From: Glandiceps talaboti
Taxonomy: Eukaryota; Hemichordata; Enteropneusta; Spengelidae
Length of the DNA: 64,000 nucleotides
Reading direction: 5' to 3'
Assembly (NCBI RefSeq): GCF_964340395.1
Contig: NC_135550.1
Coordinates: 4,376,601 to 4,440,600 of the forward strand
Shown piece after piece: positions 60,737 through 64,000 of this stretch (position 1 is its first letter; each line of letters starts with the position of its first letter). Made by a program: the position numbers and the translations under genes. The notes below the pieces were generated by a model that ran no database searches, had not been told where the DNA came from, and was given only the letters and a program-made list of their open reading frames with translations.

Positions 60737-63069
60737 CTATGGGAAGCCGTTCAGGCCAAAAGTATTTTTTTATTTTAGCTGTAGTATTTTATATTTTTCG
60801 TACTTACAATCTAACTTTAACAGTTTATGTACTTTTATTCCATGTTCACATTATTTTAATTGAAATAAGTTTTCATTTATTTGAGAATATTGTTTTACTT
60901 TTCGTCAAACCAGAATTTTTTTAAGGATTATATATAATTGAAAGTCAAAATATATTTTTTGTTAAATTAAGTTTTTTATTTTATTCTAAAAAAAGTTGAA
61001 TTTTTTTTTTTTTGGCCGAGTCTGCTGACCAGCGCCTGTCACAAGTACGTCGTGCTCGTGACAGGCATGTCCTTCGACATCCATTACGACGTGTTTCGGC
61101 GTCAAATACACCTTCTCATTACCTTCGAAATTGGTCGCTCAAACATTATATCAGATCTCAAAACTGTTAATTTACGTGTGATAGTATCTGTTATTTCCAA
61201 CAACCGCGACTTCAGCCGCGTACACACATGTGTACACCGTCACGTTAAGGTTATCGACCGCATGTATGATGTACTACATTATGTAGTACGTAGGACACGA
61301 TCCATGTGCAAAGGGTAAAGGTAGTTAATCTAAAACAACTAAAGTTTGTTGCATCAATAACAATTACATTCATTATTGTGAAACTGACCAGAATTAAATA
61401 AGATGGTACACTATACTGTGAGCGTGAGCAAAACAGCTTTAGGAACAAAAACGTGAGGAAAAGCGAACGCGTATTTCCAATGGGTCAGTCAGGTACTACT
61501 TCTAGTACGAGCGCACATGTTGACGTCGACCTGCTGTAAATACATATCAACCTAAACCAGCTTTTATCGCCTTGTTATAATCATCATCATCATTGTTGTT
61601 GTTGTTGTTGTTGTTGTTGTAAAGATTCAGTTTACTTCATCGTACATTGTAGTATACATTCTCTCGGTGTTCTGAGTACACATGAAAAGTTGAGAACAAC
61701 ACGTCTACGTATGTAATACAGCAGGTCGACGTCAACATGTGCGCTCGTACTAGAAGTACCTGACTGACCCATTGGAAATACCTTTACCCGTTGCACATGG
61801 ATCGTACGCGGCTGAAGTCGCGGTTGTTGGAAAAAACAGATACTATCACACGTCAGTTAACAGTTTTGAGATCTGATATAATGTTTGAGCGATCAATTTC
61901 GAAGGTAATAAGAACGTGTATTTGACGCCAAAACACGAGTGTGAAGCTATCATCATATTCATATTCATCTTCACTTTCAAAAGTTGACCTCCACGCTCAA
62001 TGTGAATATATGATGATAGCTTCACACGTTCATCATCAGTAAGCCTTAGATTTGAAGTCTTCCCGGGTACGAACACGCGTTCGGCAAATCACATATCCTT
62101 AATTGACATGTTGAAATCATGTGATTGTAATTACTCTCCCTTGATTTGCGTGGATTTTCATGCTCTATTTTTATTTTTGCCAGAGTATCAAAGTATTGTC
62201 ATATAAAAAACTAATTTGGATGTTTATGCCTTTCCCATATCTTTGAAAATGAAATATCAATATATCATATGGGTGTATAAAACAAATATATGAGTAATGT
62301 AATAAAATACGGCCTGGATGGGTGTATTTTGAATCCGTGACATCAAGTGACAAGGTGATATCACTTGGCCACTTAGTGTCATGGATTGTTTTGATTTCCC
62401 GCAGTGCCACTATCTTTGAAACCCTACTTAACACTTAACACTTACACTGGTGAAATTTACACAAATTGTCAAAATAGTGTTGTCAAGACCACAATTATCA
62501 CAATGTATGTAGTTCCCTTGATAGGGGAGGGGCAATGCAATTGATTGTAAAAAATATGGTCCATGACAACAATAGTTCATGGTGCAAATTGGATACTCTG
62601 GCAAAAATAAAAAGAGAGCATGCAAATCCACGCAAGTCTAATGAAAATTAATTACAATCACATGATTTCAACCTGTCAATGAAGGATATGTGATTTGCCG
62701 AATGCGTGTTCGTACCCATTTGGGAGACTTCGAATTTGATGATGAACATGTGAAGCTATCATCATATTCACATTGAGCGTAGAGGTCAACTTTTGAACGT
62801 GAAGATGAATATGATGGTATCTTCACACTCGTCGCCGAAACACGTCGTAATGGATGTCAAAGGTCACGCCTCGTACTCGTGACAGGCGCCTGGTACGAGC
62901 ACGACGTGCTCTGCACCGGCGCCTGTCAGCAGACTCGGCCAAAAAAAAAGTTGGGAAAAAACAAAAGTTGAAAAAAATTTTTTTTAATAATGTAAAAAAT
63001 AAAATAAAAAAATATAAAATACTATAGCAAAAATAAAAAAATACTTTTGGCCTGAACGGCTTCCCATAG
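60737..63069. mobile_element. 2.3-kb element of nested inverted repeats
   Basis: The outer tips CTATGGGAAGCCGTTCAGGC (60737) and their exact complement (to 63069) are flanked by ACAA on both sides (60733-60736, 63070-63073). Inside are matching AT-rich stretches, then GGCCGAGTCTGCTGAC...GTCAGCAGACTCGGCC (61014/62941). Further in are two side-by-side hairpins: about 61085-61930 (axis near 61600 at a (GTT)n tract) and about 61935-62840 (axis near 62390). Another small inverted repeat lies at 61950-62028. No protein is recognised. Confidence 0.85.
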
Positions 63070-64000
63070 ACAACATCTTCCCGACCCTTTGAATTTCATT
63101 TGCTACACTGTACATTTTTTATTAAATTTTCCACCTATATTAATCTCCATCACTATTCACAGGAGATATATTTTTGTCGTTATATCTCGTACCAAAATTA
63201 GCCTTAATTTTCTTGAATGTTGGGTCCAAGGACTTTGATTAGGTCCTCGGGAACTATTCTATGGCCCCACCAGCATTCTATTTTGTATTACTTTCAAAGA
63301 ATGTGTATTTGGTGGAATACATCTCAATTCGATTCAATTCAATTCCATGTTAACATGTCAAGGTGATAACAATACCCTCTCCTGATCACAATTGAAATTT
63401 TAATTCAGAAAACTAACACTAGAAAAATTCTCAAAGTATAGTTACATGCCATACCATTTAAAAACATTTTATTATTTTTTTTATGGACAAATACAGCATA
63501 CTTATATATTAATTCCATGTAACAGAACGCCATGTACTAGTATCTGTGCAATGAAAAGTTATCTGTATATTACTATATTCTTTGTTTTCAATATATATTT
63601 AATATTTATAATTAGCATTTACTAGTTATAAATATCTGTGCAATGAAACCTGTCAGAGATTTTCAGCTCACCAAGTCACCATATCATTCCAGTATCTGGT
63701 ATACTTTCACTTGAGTTGATCCTATTTGTTCAGACTTTGCCCTCCTGTGTGGCTTCAACTGTTTATTTCTTTAACCAGGTTATTCCTTACTACTTTATCA
63801 ATTAATGATTTAATTGTTTCATGTAACAGAACTCAATGTACTAGTATCGGTTTGATCAATTTGTTACAGATTGTTATGGTCTACTGTACTGGCTTCAGAA
63901 ACTACATGTATATGTCGAATGTGTATATGCATTTTCATAAGGGCTGTGTATATGTGATATGCGATATGCACTGAAAAAATTCTCACGGAAGAATCACTGT
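63070..64000. other. No gene recognised
   Basis: Contains two direct copies of catgtaacagaac-ccatgtactagtatc (about 63518 and 63818). The 82-codon frame at 63726 lacks support. Confidence 0.5.

Overview
This window is animal nuclear DNA: split genes with GT-AG introns, metazoan channel genes, long microsatellites and a dense load of non-LTR retrotransposons and inverted-repeat elements in AT-rich sequence. It suggests a marine invertebrate bilaterian (hemichordate, cephalochordate or lophotrochozoan grade). The sequence alone does not let me choose the phylum.

Three host loci can be read. (1) The last two exons of a nicotinic-acetylcholine-receptor-like subunit on + (1-518 and 6214-6869, 5.7 kb intron). 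They run from just before the Cys-loop to M4 and lack the vicinal cysteine pair of alpha subunits. (2) The 3' two thirds of a TRPM-family channel on -, rebuilt here as 11 exons from 45273 down to 20033. All splice phases close and the total is 2199 nt (732 codons plus stop). S1-S6, the pore helix and the post-S6 TRP segment are present. The N-terminal exons lie outside the window or were not found. (3) A disabled SLC16-type monocarboxylate-transporter pseudogene on + at 15521-16827, sitting between two pieces of LINE.

Most other sequence is mobile DNA. 11.3-17.6 kb: a broken Tx1/L1-type LINE (ORF1 zinc knuckle, endonuclease, duplicated RT fragment). 2.98-4.13, 17.7-18.7 and 33.3-34.0 kb, plus an inserted relative at 48.2-49.7 kb: a repeat family of ~147-bp monomers followed by a tetranucleotide microsatellite and a terminal hairpin, resembling the bivalve 'pearl'/Helentron-derived class. 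22.5-30.1 kb: two abutting long-TIR elements, one with arms made of 35-bp tandem repeats and a third element nested inside. 34.4-36.0 and 43.8-44.4 kb: two copies of a foldback MITE. 40.1-42.1 kb: a CR1/Jockey-type LINE in a TRPM intron. 46-54.5 kb: a nested LINE stack whose empty insertion site can be restored to the base. 57.1-57.7 kb: a solo LTR dated by an unoccupied duplicate 1 kb away. 60.7-63.1 kb: a 2.3-kb set of nested palindromes.

No CRISPR, operon, rRNA or convincing tRNA gene is present. Intergenic and intronic DNA not listed below showed nothing I could support.
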